Shown piece after piece: positions 21,592-34,074 of a DNA stretch of 64,000 nucleotides; position 1 is the first letter of the stretch; every line of letters starts with the position of its first letter. The notes under the pieces are model-generated. The model saw only the letters and a list, made by a program, of their open reading frames with translations. It had not been told where the DNA came from and made no database searches. The position numbers and the translations under genes are program-made. The DNA comes from Sesamum alatum (lineage: Eukaryota > Streptophyta > Magnoliopsida > Lamiales > Pedaliaceae), in contig JACGWO010000010.1 of assembly GCA_034509735.1 (NCBI GenBank), positions 13,963,193-14,027,192 on the forward strand, given 5' to 3'.

Positions 21592-23095
21592 CTACCGAGC
21601 TGACTCGGTCCATCCGAACGTCACCTCTGCTAACCATCTCTCTGACAGATGGTAGCGTCTAAGAATATGCTTGGATCGGTGATGAGATCTCGGTTCATTT
21701 GCTTGTGCTATCACCCCGTGGTTGTCGCAAAAGATAACTACTGGCTCAATAATGTTAGGCACTACTCCTAACTCTTGGATGTAGTTCTTCATCCAAACTG
21801 CCTCCTTAGCAGCTTCTGAAGCTGCCATGTATTCAAATTTTGTTGTGGAGTCCGCCATGGTAGCCTGCTTGGAACTCTTCCAAGCAACCACGCCACCATT
21901 TAGTCGGAACACGAAACCAGACTGAGACTTGGCATCGTCATCGTCCGACTGGAAGCTAGCGTAGCTGTAGCCTTTCAGTATTAATTCTTCAATATCGTAG
22001 ATCAAGAACATGTCCTTAGTCCTTTATAGGTACTTAAGGACGGTTTTGACCACACTCCAGTGTGCCTCTCTGGCACATGCCTGATATCGACTTGTCACTC
22101 TCAAAGAGAAAGCCACATCAGGTCTAGTGCACTGGACAAAATACTGAATGTTGCCTACGGCTGAAGCATAGGGGATGTCCGACATCCGTTTAAGCTCCTC
22201 ATCAGTCTTAGGAGACTACTTCTTGGACAGCTTAATTCCATGCCTTATAGGAAGGAATCCTCATTTTGAGTTCTCCATCTTAAATATCTTCAAGACCTTC
22301 TCAATATACGAGGACTGGGCCATTCCTAACATCCTTCTTGATATATCCTTGTAGACCTTGATGCCAAGGATGTAGGATGTCTCGCCCATATCCTTCATGG
22401 AAAATTTTGTTGACAACCAAGCTTTAGTGGTTCCCAACATCTTAGCATCATTCTTAATGAGAAAGATGTCATCCATGTAAAGCACTAGGAACGCAACTTA
22501 GCTCCCACTGATCTTCTTGTATACACAAGGATCAGACTCGTTCTTGTTGAAATCATACCCCCGTATGACTTCATCAAAATGTATGTTCCAGCTTCAGGAA
22601 GCTTGCTTGAGGCAATAGATGGATCTTTGAAGACGACAAACCTTATGCTCTTCTCCAATAGATGTGAAACCTTCCGGTTGATCTATATAGATCTCTTCCT
22701 CTACGAAACCATTGAGAAAGGTAGTTTTCACGTCCATCTACCATATTTCATAGTTATACCATGCTTCTATGGCGAGCAGTATCCGAATGGACTTAGCCAT
22801 TGCTACGTGCGAGTAGGTTTCCTCAAAGTCAACCCCGAGTCATTGAGTGTAGACCCATTTACGCCCTACGTTTTCACTATTTTGGGGAGTCCACTAGGGT
22901 CCAAACCTGGGTTTCACCCATCGAGTCCATTTCGAATTTCATGGCCTCAAGCCACTTATCCGAGTCGATGTCCGATATCGCTTCTCCGTATGTCTTTAGA
23001 TCATTGTCCAATTGACTGGCCAGGCCAGAAATCCATACCTATCAGGTAGTTGGGATACTCTGGCTGACCTATGAAGGACTGGAACATTATCAGTG
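21592..23095 (-). pseudogene. Element A reverse transcriptase and RNase H
   Basis: 22261-22485 begins LYMDDIFLI, the catalytic YxDD box (YVDD changed to YMDD), and continues with FSMKDMGETSYILGIKVYKD. The copia RNase H follows at 21592-22011 with YSYASFQSDDDDAKSQSG and IFCDNHGVIAQANEPRSHH. The upstream fingers and palm, about 22500-23095, are only recognisable in broken pieces; the plus-strand ORFs there are antisense shadows. RNase H is the last domain of pol and ends about 100 bp before the LTR. Stops near 22012, 22260 and 22490 prevent a full protein. Confidence 0.82.
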
Positions 23096-23099
23096 AAAA

Positions 23100-24080
23100 T
23101 TACAGGCTCAGACGTTGTTGCTTCTGTCTCATGGGGCACCTCACTTGATTTCTCAAGGAGCACCTCATTGTGTCAACTATCCAATGAAAAACTCTTTTCC
23201 AAGAACGCTGTGTTGCGCGAGACAAAGAACTTTTGCTCCAAGGGGTCATAGAAATAATACCACACAATTTCTTTTGGATATCCGATGAACCTGCATAAAC
23301 TAGACCTAGGGTCCAGTTTATCTCACACGAATCCTTGACGTGTGCGGGGCTTTCGTGCACTTTAAAGTATTTGTAGGAGGCAGGCTTACCATGTTATATC
23401 TCATATGACGTCTGAGATATCCTCTTAGATGGCGCCATGTTCAAAAGTTTGGTTGCCGTCTCAAGAGCGTACCCCAGAAGGACAAGGGTAAAACTCATCA
23501 TGAATCGGACCATGTCCAACAAGGTCCGATTCCTTCTTTTAGACATACCATTCAACTGTAGTGTTCTAGGAGGAGTCCATTAAGAGAGAATTCCATTCTC
23601 TTTTAGATAATCAATGAACTCACCACCTAAATACTCTTCACCTCGGTTCGACCGGAGGGCTTTGATCTTACGACCAATTCGGTTCTCAAGTTCAAGTCTG
23701 TATTCGTTAAACCTTCCAAAGGCTTAAGGCTTGTACCTCATTAGGTAAACATAACCATACCGTGAATGATCATCGGTAAAGGTTATGAAGTACGAGTACC
23801 AACCTCTCGCTTGAGTATTTAATGGTCCACAGACGTCTGTATGGATCAAATCCAAAAGACCGTTGGCTAGCGTGCTTTGTTCAACAAAGGGTTTTTTGGT
23901 AATCTTTCCCATTAGACAGGACTCACAAGTTAGTAGGTTGTCCAAATCGTCGATCTCTAGACTTTTTGAGTTCACCAACCTCCTTATCCTATCTTTAGAA
24001 ATATGACCTAACTTTGTATGCCATCTCTGCGCGTTATTTTGATTATCGTGTTTACGTCTGTGTTCGGCAGTCATAATCAA
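23100..24080 (-). pseudogene. Element A integrase (broken)
   Basis: 23724-24080 contains the GAG-pre-integrase and HHCC region (RWHTKLGHISKDRI, then CESCLMGKITKKPF) and the first catalytic Asp in HTDVCGPLNTQARG, followed by FITFTDDHSRYGYVYLM. The rest of the core and C-terminus continue at 23100-23720 in other frames. A related fragment lies at 29054-29595 (E). In copia elements integrase precedes RT, as here. Confidence 0.83.
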
Positions 24081-24111
24081 TTAGGCTTTTGAAGTATGTA
24101 CAGTCCGTTTA

Positions 24112-25332
24112 CTAATGTACCAAGCAGATGAGACACACCATCATTAATAATATAAAAGCCACTTTTATTGATCGTGAAAGAATAGCCCTGCTTGTCCAAG
24201 ACAGGTATGGATCAATATTCTTAATCATGCTAGGTACATAGAAAAAATCCTTTAGTACATCCCTAACATGATTACTAATGGCTAACTCTACTAATCCTAC
24301 AGCTTCTGCAGCAACGGCCTTGCCATCGCCTAGCCTCAAGATCATCTCATCCTTGGTTAGCCTTCTGTTTCTTTGCAGCACCTGCAAATCATTGCAGATG
24401 TGAGCACCACATCCGGTACCCAATAAACATGAAGTAGAATTAGTTATCATGTTTACTTCAACCACAAACACACCTAGATTGGAGAGGAGTTGTGGGCACT
24501 CTCTCTTCTAATGCCCATTTCCTTGGCAATGCATACAGACATTATTTGCCTTAGACCGCTGAGAACCCCAGGCTTTTCCTTTCCCCTTGCCCTTATCCGC
24601 TGGGGCAACAGGGACGCTAGGAGTGCGAGAGCGGCTGCAACTACTTTCCTCTTTCCTTCTTCCTCTTCCAGCGTTCGACCCTCTTGCCATTTACCTTGGA
24701 GGTCGAAGCCTTTCATATCAATATCGACGGCGCAGAATTGTGGGCCGTTGCCTCGTATTGAACCAGCATGTTGATCAACTCATGAATGGACTTCTCAAGT
24801 CCATCATGTTGTAGTTGACAAAGAACGGGTTATAGGATAGAGGAAGCGACTAAAGTATCACGTCGATGTACGTGTCATTGTCAAGCCCAGCTTTTGGGTC
24901 ATCGAGCTTCTCCACTAAGGATAGCATCTTTACCCCATGACTCTGTATAGAAGATCCTTTAGCTTGCTTCGTGCCAAAGAATGTTTTTGTGGCGGCATAT
25001 CTAATATGACTATCCGGAACCGCATAAACCTCGTTTATACGGAGCATTATGGCGGAGACGTTGTCCAGCCTATCATATTGCTTCTGGATGTCAATAGACA
25101 TCGAAGCCAATATAATATTGCGTACTTTTCAATTGTCCTCATGCCATTTTTCAAATGTCAAATATTCTTCTGGCGTGGACTCCTCCGGCAAGTCGCTCGG
25201 CGGTGGCTCCTCCAAGACGTAGCCTTGGTTCTCAAAACCGAGGACAATCCTCAGGTTTCTTTGCCAGTTTGAATTGTTCGTGCCATTGAATTTATTGGTC
25301 TCTATTACCATGGTTAAGGAAATCTTAGACAT
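24112..25332 (-). pseudogene. Element A Gag, zinc knuckle and protease
   Basis: Gag is taken to start at 25332 (MSKISLTMVIETNKFNG), matching the start of the B and D Gags; the ORF opens 12 codons upstream. The capsid part continues through RNLRIVLGFENQGYVLEEP and a second frame at 24850-25110. A zinc-knuckle remnant (CMHCQGNGH) is near 24510-24545 in one frame. The protease at 24112-24471 reads LLGTGCGAHICNDL: the catalytic Asp of the expected LDTGC is Gly here, so this protease could not work. The frame changes at least three times. Confidence 0.82.
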
Positions 25333-26879
25333 ATCTACATTTATAAAATGTAAAGCAGAAATTAGCAAATGATGGTAATATTACAGTTCAAATTGAATAC
25401 ATGGTCTTTTAGTCTTTAACCCTCCCACTATTTCTACGAACTCTCAAGTGGAGCTTCGGGAAATCTTTTCCTAGTGGGTTCGGGATCCATAAGCGTGATC
25501 TCCATGCCCCACTTTTACGATTCACATAAGGAAAACCTCATGGGAGATATCCAATATCATTCTCATCCAATGAGATTCCCAAGATATTTTCACTCACCTC
25601 TTCGCATGGTTTCGAGGACTCCAAGCGAACCATGTTACTCAGTATTGGGCCTGACCCATCAACCAAATATGCCTCAACTATCATCCCTCCCCCCCTCCCC
25701 CCTCCCCCCCAACTCGTGAGACAGGAAAACAACGAGCGCAATTTCTTTGTTCACAACGATGGTGCAACTTTCCCCTAGTCCAAGTGTGCCACGACTCCTG
25801 AGACCACACTTGGGTAGTGGTAGCTTTCTTACCACATTGTTGTGGATGGAAGGCTCGGATGGATCAAAACTATTTTGATCCAAGTCCATTATGGGCCTAA
25901 TAATTTATTTGGTCCAATCGAATGAGAGTTTATTTTGATAATAACTGAGACCTCATCACATTAAATGTCTTTGCATGCATAAATATTGAGTATTTATAAA
26001 GCGATTAATAAATACACCACATGCAATAAACATAGCATAACCCCTGTTAGGATGATCACAAGCCCAACCTATGCGACCCACTGAGCCGGCAGTGAGTCTA
26101 TGGTATGTCTAGAATGGTCCTACAATATTACAAAGTAATTAAAGCATTGTCATTCCAACGGGCCTTGTGGCTCTTCATGTTTTTGCTTTGATATATCACC
26201 GGCCTTCGTCCAACGTGGCCTCGAACTCCGTGGGCTTGTTATAATTACAAAATGAAACCTCGCCAAAAAACCTAACTACTCTCATTACATAGGAATAGTA
26301 ATACATGAAAAAGAAAAAATAAGCAAGCCTTAACATCATGAAGCGAAAATCGGGAGATGATAGTCCCAAAATAAGAAGCACACAGGCCCCACCTGACAGA
26401 AATGTAAATAAACCCCATACATTCATACATAAGGTCTATTGATCTTGTCATCATCCCATGTTGATCCATCAACACATAATGCATAATCATACCAAATAAT
26501 CATGCTAGCATAGATATTCAAAATATCCAAGTGATGTTCAACATCACAAGGCATAAACATATAGACAATCTACAAGCTTCAAATTTTTAAATTAATTGAC
26601 ATCATACATAATGCATCCAATGCATGTTGAAAACCTGAAATTAATTAAGCAATATTGATCTAAGGAAAAATCCAATAATTCCAAAATCAGATATGCAAAA
26701 TTAATTCATTTTTCAGAAAATATGCAGAAATTACCCGAAAATCAAATTTTCAGAAAAACGTCGAAAACCGGCATAGAACGGCCCAGCCGTCGTGCCAACC
26801 GACCGGCCGCACGCACAGGCGCACGCTCCCCATGCCTTGCGCTGGCCTGGCCAGCAGCGTGCGCGTCTGCGCACAACGC
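25333..26879 (-). other. Leader of element A with GC-rich block
   Basis: Non-coding region between the LTR and gag. It contains a poly-C stretch (25684-25710), a paired near-palindrome (25711-25720 and 25793-25802, 82 bp apart) and a GC-rich block at 26762-26890 in otherwise AT-rich DNA. The same features occur at the same places in the leaders of B and D. The PBS itself has been lost: the GC block runs directly into LTR sequence (cccgggaacagaac). Confidence 0.72.
25684..25710. repeat. Poly-C tract in the leader of element A
   Basis: Runs of 6-8 C separated by single T, next to the first near-palindrome; not seen in B or D at the same place. Confidence 0.85.
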
Positions 26880-29053
26880 GCCCGGGAACAGAACATAAGC
26901 GTAAAATACGTAATTTGAGGCATAATTTTGAACGGATTCAAAGGGGTATTCTCTTTTGAAGTTTCCGGGCGTTCGGTGTAGGTCAAAGCATAAATTAAAA
27001 AAGAGAAGAATGCTGAACAAGTGACTAAAGGAAGTAAACAAAAAGATACATATAATGTAAATAGAAACCAACCTTTTGTTTACACGTAGAACCGGTACTA
27101 GCGTTGTTCCCTTTCATTTCTCCTTCCGTTAACTTGAGGATCCAAATTAAAATCCCTCTAATTTGTCCACGCCACACTACGGAAGAGTTCTCTAAACTAT
27201 TGCTAGATAGTAGTAGAGAAGTGAAGAAAAACAATTCCGAAGCAACACTATTGTTTAGTGATTTTTGAAATGTTTTGTTATTCAATCCGTTCCAAAAGGT
27301 ATGAGCACAAAAGGGAGAAAATTTGCAGAGATTTTAGAGTATATTTGGATGAGTTTTTTGCTGGAGAATTTCCAAGTATCAAACAAGTCTTGTTTGTGTA
27401 GCTTTTTTGTGTAGTAGAACTCAAAATTCAAAACTACAAGTTACCTCCAAGGTAACCTACACACACTAACATATTTTCATGAATAACCTCCAACCATGAT
27501 GGCATAAAAAATCACCCCATTATGCAGCATCATGGCTGGATATATGTGATCATATGTAGAGGATATTAATTCCTCCTTAACTTGCTATAACTTGTATTTT
27601 TCCATGGACTTGCACTACTAGTCTTGGACCTTGATTTAATCTAATTAAATCAAGTTCGAAAAAAAAGTTTATTGGGTATATATTAATCCAATTAATATCA
27701 TTCGAATTGATGCCAACTAGTTTATTTAATCCAATTAAATAAACACAAGTCCAAACTCTAATTAATTGATCCAATCAATTAAATGATCCAAACTTGATAA
27801 ATTAATTCAATTAATTTAAAGGTTCTAAGTCTAAACAAATAAACTAATCCAATTAATTAATTCTTGGACCATCCATCAAATGAATTTCGTAATAAATGAT
27901 CCAATTATTTATTTTCTCCTTGATTTAATTTAATCCAATCAAATAAATTCATTTCTTTTAGAATTAATTCCAAATTAATTCTACCAATTCCATAGTGATT
28001 TATGTGTGATTCTTTAGGTTCACCCTCAGCTAGACTTGGGCTTGTGTTCAACACAATTGACCAATTAAATCCAATTTAATTAACTATTTTTCAATTAACC
28101 ATTAATCGGAAAATGCCCACCACCATGGGTGGCCGTCTAGCAACGGTCCATGGCACTAGAGACTAGGTGAATGTTGGCGTGAACATTAGGCTCCCGAATT
28201 TCATACGAGTACGATCCTTTCATCATCCATCTCTCGATCTAAGTCTAGGACATGGATTTGGACGTCGGTTCCCATCCTGGACTAGACAACTATGCTCAAT
28301 AACTCGAGACATGTTTGCTCTATTGATCAACGTAGGAAACCATTCCCTACTTGACCAATCATTGTAACCACAGACTCAAAGAGCTTAAACTATCTTAGAG
28401 TGCATAGGAGACTTGACTGTCATATACTGAGAGGTGACAGATCCTATCTTGGAATCCACCATCCTCAATACATATTCGGAGTACATCTTTTTTCAGATCC
28501 TAGATACAACCATCATATGCATGTGGCTGCCATGATTCCTCAAGTACAAGAACTAATCTCGTACTATTGGATCTGGGAATGCTAGTTATATCGACCAAGC
28601 CTCCAAGGATTCCATATGACGATTCCCATGAGTCATTTCAGTTAGCTGACACCCTTGTCAACTAACCCACTAATATTGCATAGACATCCAACGTTTGTCA
28701 CCAATGAAACATGACACTCATCCAATGAATGCAATACTTAGTGCAAGTCTCTATAGGACCCTCGATGCCCTGTCTCAAGGTCCTTGACTTGGAACATTTC
28801 AGACCAACCCTCAGAAGTTGGTTTCATAGTTGCCATCCAATGCGCAACCCAACTATATGGGTTATCCAATTGGTTTGTGGGCATTTGTTGTGGCATTAAA
28901 ATGTCGTTTAACGTAATTAGTAAGCACAACAAACACATAGTGCCAAGAATGAATACTTACTATATTAATAAAGTCAATATTACTTAAGTAAATATTGCTA
29001 AATAGTACCCAAAACTGCCAATCCAATTACCTTTATGGTCACCTATTCTAACA
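26880..29053 (-). repeat. 5' LTR of element A, subtype X, start truncated
   Basis: About 2.17 kb, ending ...ggtcacctattctaaca. It aligns with 41582-43831 and with the LTRs of D but lacks the first 20 or so bases (tgaaagaatcggg...), which are replaced by the GC-rich leader. It abuts integrase fragment E at 29054. Confidence 0.8.
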
Positions 29054-29595
29054 TTAAATACTCTCCACCTCGGTCAGACTAAAGGGCTTTGATCTTGCGA
29101 CCGGTTTGGTTCTCAACTTCAAGTCTGTATTCCTTAAACCTTCTAAAGGCTTCAGACTTGTACCTCATCAGGTAAACATAACCATACCGTGAATGATCAT
29201 TGGTAAAAGTTATGAAGTACGAGTACCCACTTCGCTTGAGTATTTAATGATCCACACACGTCTGTGTGGATGAAATCCAAAAGACTGTTGGCTAGCATGC
29301 TTTGTCCAACAAAGGGTTTCTTGGTCATCTTTCCCTTAAGATAGGACTCACAAGTTGGTAGGTTGTCCAAATCGTCTATCTCTAGACTTTTGAGTCCACC
29401 AACCTCCTTATCCTATCTTTAGAGATATGGCCTAACCTTGCATGCTATATCTTTGCATTATCTTTGTTATTATGTTAACGTTTGTGTTCGGCAATCATAA
29501 TCCAATTTACTAATGTACCAAGCAGATGAGACACACCATCATTACTAATATAAAAACCACTTTTCTTGATGGTAAAAGAATAACCCTCCTTGTAT
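29054..29595 (-). pseudogene. Fragment E: copia integrase/protease piece
   Basis: Minus-strand copia pol of the same family, homologous to 23625-24190 of element A, covering the HHCC finger and the beginning of the integrase core, with stops. It starts exactly at an LTR end (29053) and stops where LTR sequence of D begins (29596). It is what remains of an element into which the right LTR of A seems to have inserted. Confidence 0.75.
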
Positions 29596-30683
29596 CAAAG
29601 GGGTGTTCCCTTTGAAGTTCCCGGACGTTCGGTGTATGTCTAAGCATAAATTAAAAAGGAGAAGATGCTGAACAAGTGGCTAAAGGAAATGAACAAAGGT
29701 ACATGAAAATGTACATAGAAACCAACCTTATGTTCGTTGCATGTAGAACCGGTTTCTAGCGTGGTTCCCTCTCCGTTTATCCTTTTGTTCACTTGAGAAT
29801 CCAAATTAGAATCCCTCTAATTCGTCCACACCACACCATGGAAGAATTCTTTAAATTATTGCTAGATAGTAGTAGAGAAGGGAAGAAAAATAATTCCAAA
29901 TGAACACTATTGATTAGTGCTTTTGGAATATTTTAGTTCAAACCTTTCCAAAAGGTATGAACACAAAAAGGAGAGTTTTTCAGAGAATTTGGAGAGCTAT
30001 TGTTAGAATAGGTGACCGTGAAGCCAATCTGATTGGGCTAATATAACCTATGTCTGAATAATTTTAGTGTTTTAATAAATTGTAATGAATAAGAAAGTGC
30101 TATTCATTTGGCTCAATACTTTGTTTGGGTTCATTTAATGCTTTACATTAACTGTTCACTGCACAAACAAAGCCCACAGACCAAAAACATATTTCGGGAA
30201 ACTGGAACTGCACATTATATGGTGGTTCATGAAATCAATTTCTCCAGATCGGTCTGAAACTCTCCAAGTCAAAGATATCGAGAATCCGTATGAGACTTGC
30301 ACTAAGCAATTGTAGTCGTGTTTCATCGACAAGTGATGAGGCTCGTCTATGCAATGTTAGTGGGTCAGCCAACTAGGTGGCTGCTGACTGAGGTGACTCG
30401 TGGGAATCATCACATGGAGGACCTTGAGTAGGGTCAGTCAGGCATGACTTGTATTCCCGGTTCCAACAGTACGATTTGATCCTTGGACTTGAGGGATTAC
30501 TAAGATCACCTACACACCGTGCCTGTATCTTAGGTATGGCAAAAGGATACCAAGTCGAGTAACTCGGTTGTCATAAGCCCTATCTAGTGCAGTTAAGATG
30601 TGTAGCGTGACAGTAGGTCTTAAGAGAGGATCCATCTCCTGTCAGAAGGCTGACGGTAATATCTTACTTTACTCAGAGACTTG

Positions 30684-33446
30684 TGAAGGACAAGGGGATC
30701 CGCCCGGGAGCGCGAGAAAGCGAGGAAATAGCGTAAATTAAATCAAATCTAATTTAAAATACGAATCCCAAGGGTTGTGCCCTTGGGTGCTCAACCGGGC
30801 GTTCGATGTAGGATGTGTAAATATTTGGAAATGAATATTAAACACATAGGGAATAGATAAATATATATAATCAATCAAAGCGTAATAAACCGTTACCTTT
30901 GATTGTTTAGCGTATGCTCCCGGCTACTTGCGTTGTTCCTTCTCCGGAATGCTCATGAAATCCAAACGTATGGATTCTCCAAAGGTGATCCACACCACAC
31001 CCGAAGAAACACACGTTCTGCTTGCTAGAAAAGAATGGGTTTAAGAAGGAATCGGTTTAAGAGAAGAACACTATGAATTAGTGCTCTCTTAAACTTACTT
31101 TGTTCTTCTTCTTGATTCAAAATCAAGTGAAGAACACAAGTGTGAGAGAGGGAGAGAGGCCGAGAGTTGAGAGAGAGGAGAGGGATTTTTGTCTTCTCTT
31201 TTTCCTAGAAAAAGATGAATAATGAATCACTTATGCTTGGTGTTGCATATTCTCATATATATACATAATTAATGTGATTATTGGAATGTATCTAGGTTCA
31301 TCCAAGGATGTCTAGATTCATTCCAATCAATCACCATCAATTCTTCAATCAAGCCTACCAAAATTTATGGTATGATCAAATCATACCAAAAGGGAAGAGC
31401 TTGATTGGAGTTGATTTGTCTCTTTCCAAAAGAGATAAGTCAACATACCACCTAGCATGAAACATGACTGATTTTGCTTCCTCCAAGGGAGCATGTCGGC
31501 CATGTTTAATTAAGGGAAGAAGTCCAACTTCTTCCTATTCCAAAATAGGAATTATTTCTCCTTTCGGGTATAATTTAACGGACCGGGTTTTATTGTAATC
31601 CAATTACGACGAATCCAACATTAAACCCAATTTAATGTCTATTGAAATTATTCCCGTTGATCTTTTAATCCAATTAAAAGATCCAACGTCTCAACGTCTC
31701 AACTTTTCATATTTAATCGAAAATCCAATTTACCGATTGAATGAAAGCCCGATACAATATCGGCCCGTCCATCCAATGGACTTTCCCTTAAGTAATCCAA
31801 TTACTTATTTATCCTTCGAGATTGACTCCAAGTCGATCTCTCAACATCCTCGGTGATTTATGTGTGACCCTTTAGGTTCACCCTCAGCTAGACTTGGGCC
31901 CGTGTCCCACAAGGGCCTGTTACCATGGGTGGCCGTCTAACAACGGTCCATGGCACTAGAGACTAGGTGAATTGGCGTGAACATTTAGGCGCCGATTTCG
32001 TACGGGTATGATCCTTCCGTCTACCATCTCCCGGCCTTAGTCTAGGGTATGGAATTGGGCGTCGGTTCCCATCCTTGACTAGGCATCTATGCTTAATACT
32101 CGAGACCACGTATGCTTCATTGCGTCGACACAGGAAACCATTTCCTGTTCGACCAACCACTGTGGCCACAGCTTCAAACAGCATGAACGTGTCTCCGAGT
32201 GCATAGGAGATACCTCTGTCACATACTGACAGGGGACGGATCCTCTTCTTGGAATCCACCGTCCTCGCTACACATTCCGACTGCACTGGACAAGGCTTAT
32301 GATAATCATCTTACAGAATGATTACCTCTCGCCAGATCCAAGATACAGCCGTCATGTGCACGCGACTGCCATGATCCCTCAAGTCTGAGGATTACTCCCG
32401 TACTATCGGAACCGGGGAAAATCAATCATACCGACCAAGCCTCCAAGGCTTCCATATGATGATCCCCGCGAGTCAGTCCAGTCGGATCGACCCCAGTCGA
32501 CCAACCCATCAAGATCGTGTAGGCGTCCCACGCCTGTCGCCGATGAAACACGGCACTCATCCAATGAACACAACTCTTGACGCAAGTCTCAGTAGGACTC
32601 TCGATGCCCTATCTCGAGGTCCTTGACTTGGAATGTTTCAAACCCAACTCTTAATCAGTTGGTTTCATGACCACCATCCAATGTGTGGCCCAACTGCACG
32701 AGTTGTTATCCATGGTCTGTGGCTTTGTTGCGATATAAGTTAAACACCGTTTTAACAAATGTAAGATGAGCGCAACAAAGAAGGTACCATTGGTGACGAA
32801 CACTCATCTTATTCATCACATAATAATATTACATTTACATCAAGTTGTCAGATAGGTTACAAATCGCCAAACCTATTGGCTTTCTGGTCACCTATTCTAA
32901 CAATCTCCCACTTGACCTAAAGCCAATCACCCGTTGACCTCAAACCTCTTATTCAGATGGTGAGTATGGGCAACTTGCGACATGGGCGTAGCAAGTGGAT
33001 CTGCTATGTTTTCTGCGGAGCTGACTCGGTCCAACCGAACGTCACTCGTGCTATCCATCTCTCTAAGTAGATGGTAGCGTCTAAGAATATGCTTGGATCA
33101 TGATGAGATCTCGGTTCCTTTTCTAGCGCTATCGGCCCGTTGTTATCATAGAGATAATTACAGGCTTAGCAATGCTAGGTACTACATCCAACCCTTGGAT
33201 GTAGCTCATCAACCAAACCACTCCTCAGCAGCTTCCAAAGCCGCTATGTATTCAAAACTCTATGGTGGAGTCCACCGTGGTAGCCTGCTTGGAACCCTTC
33301 CAAGTAACCACGCCACCATTTAGTCTAAATACAAAAACCAAACTGAGACTTGGCATCATCGTCATCCGACTGGAAGCTAGCGTCGCTATAGCCTTCCAGT
33401 ATCAACTCTCCACCGCCGTAGATCAAGAACATGTCCTCAGTCCTTT
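30684..33446 (-). mobile_element. Inverted copia fragment: subtype Y LTR plus 3' end of pol
   Basis: The LTR runs 30684-32905 (tgaaggacaagg... to ...ctattctaaca). RNase H sequence follows, on the minus strand, to 33446, homologous to 21480-22020 of element A. It therefore represents the 3' end of a minus-strand element. The right junction has a short 'ttt' overlap with the resumed B LTR, which suggests a microhomology-mediated deletion. The minus-strand ORF 31963-32286 lies in this LTR. Confidence 0.8.
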
Positions 33447-33525
33447 TTGAAGAGGAATAGGATTCCCATTCTATAAGTACTCCTAGGTTAAGACTTTAGA
33501 AGGATGATGATGATCAACAAGTGAA

Positions 33526-33543
33526 ACACACACACACACACAC
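33526..33543. repeat. (AC)n microsatellite in the 5' LTR of B
   Basis: About nine AC units at the same LTR position as the longer tract at 41547-41579. Confidence 0.88.
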
Positions 33544-34060
33544 TCCTGCACGGCCGGCTACTCTCTCTTTCTCGTCCACATCCCCTTTCCCAAGAAAAGA
33601 TTTTGGTTCCTTGTTTCATACAAATGAACCCCAAGGAGGATTGATCACGTTAACTCATAACGCTTGGTTGATCCATCCTCTCTAAAATATACACTTGGTT
33701 TTTCGCTAGCACGAGGATCAAGATACATGGGCGGATTGAGTGTATGATTTAGAGGGTCTCTCGTTCGAGATCTTGGTGCAAAACGGGCAACAACACGAGT
33801 AGCAGTTTGAAGATAAAACTATAACCGGGTAGGTTCCTTTGTTTGTGTCTTCGATTTCCATACCCTATGGACTCCATGATTTGCATGTTTTATTTAGTCA
33901 TGAGATACACTGAATGCCCGAGAGGTTCAAGGGAACACCCCTTGAACGTGTTATTTATAATTTTGTATGAGCATGTTTTAAATTGATGTTTTATTTTATA
34001 TCGCGCTTCTGTATTCGCGCTCTTCCCAGGATGATCCACACGTCATCCATTGGCTTTCAG

Positions 34061-34074
34061 TGGTATTAGAGTCC
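34061..34074 (+). other. Primer binding site of element B
   Basis: tggtattagagtcc, one base after the LTR, corresponding to the initiator Met-tRNA 3' end (tggtatcagagc type) with a C-to-T change. D has the same PBS with a different last base. Confidence 0.86.

Larger units (their letters stand above)
19254..29053 (-). mobile_element. Long-LTR Ty1/copia element A (chimeric LTRs)
   Basis: The minus-strand order is right LTR, leader with GC-rich block, gag, protease, integrase, RT, RNase H, polypurine tract (minus aagtagaagat at about 21480-21492), left LTR. The left LTR starts tgaaggacaagg (subtype Y), while the right LTR resembles the tgaaagaatcggg subtype X and lacks its first bases. Flanks tacat (19249-19253) and ttaaa (29054-29058) do not match. 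A is therefore either a recombinant or the join of two insertions. All reading frames are broken. Confidence 0.8.
30001..34059 (+). repeat. 5' LTR of element B, with an inserted fragment
   Basis: LTR sequence is present at 30001-30683 and 33447-34059. The middle part that corresponds to about 40786-41468 of the 3' LTR is missing and is replaced by the inverted fragment 30684-33446. The end ...tggctttca at 34059 is followed by one base and then the PBS. Confidence 0.82.

Noticed and set aside
22579..23049. 156-codon plus-strand ORF
   Set aside because: It is antisense to the RT of element A; the same antisense ORF appears opposite RT in B and C (38705-38992, 54354-54740).
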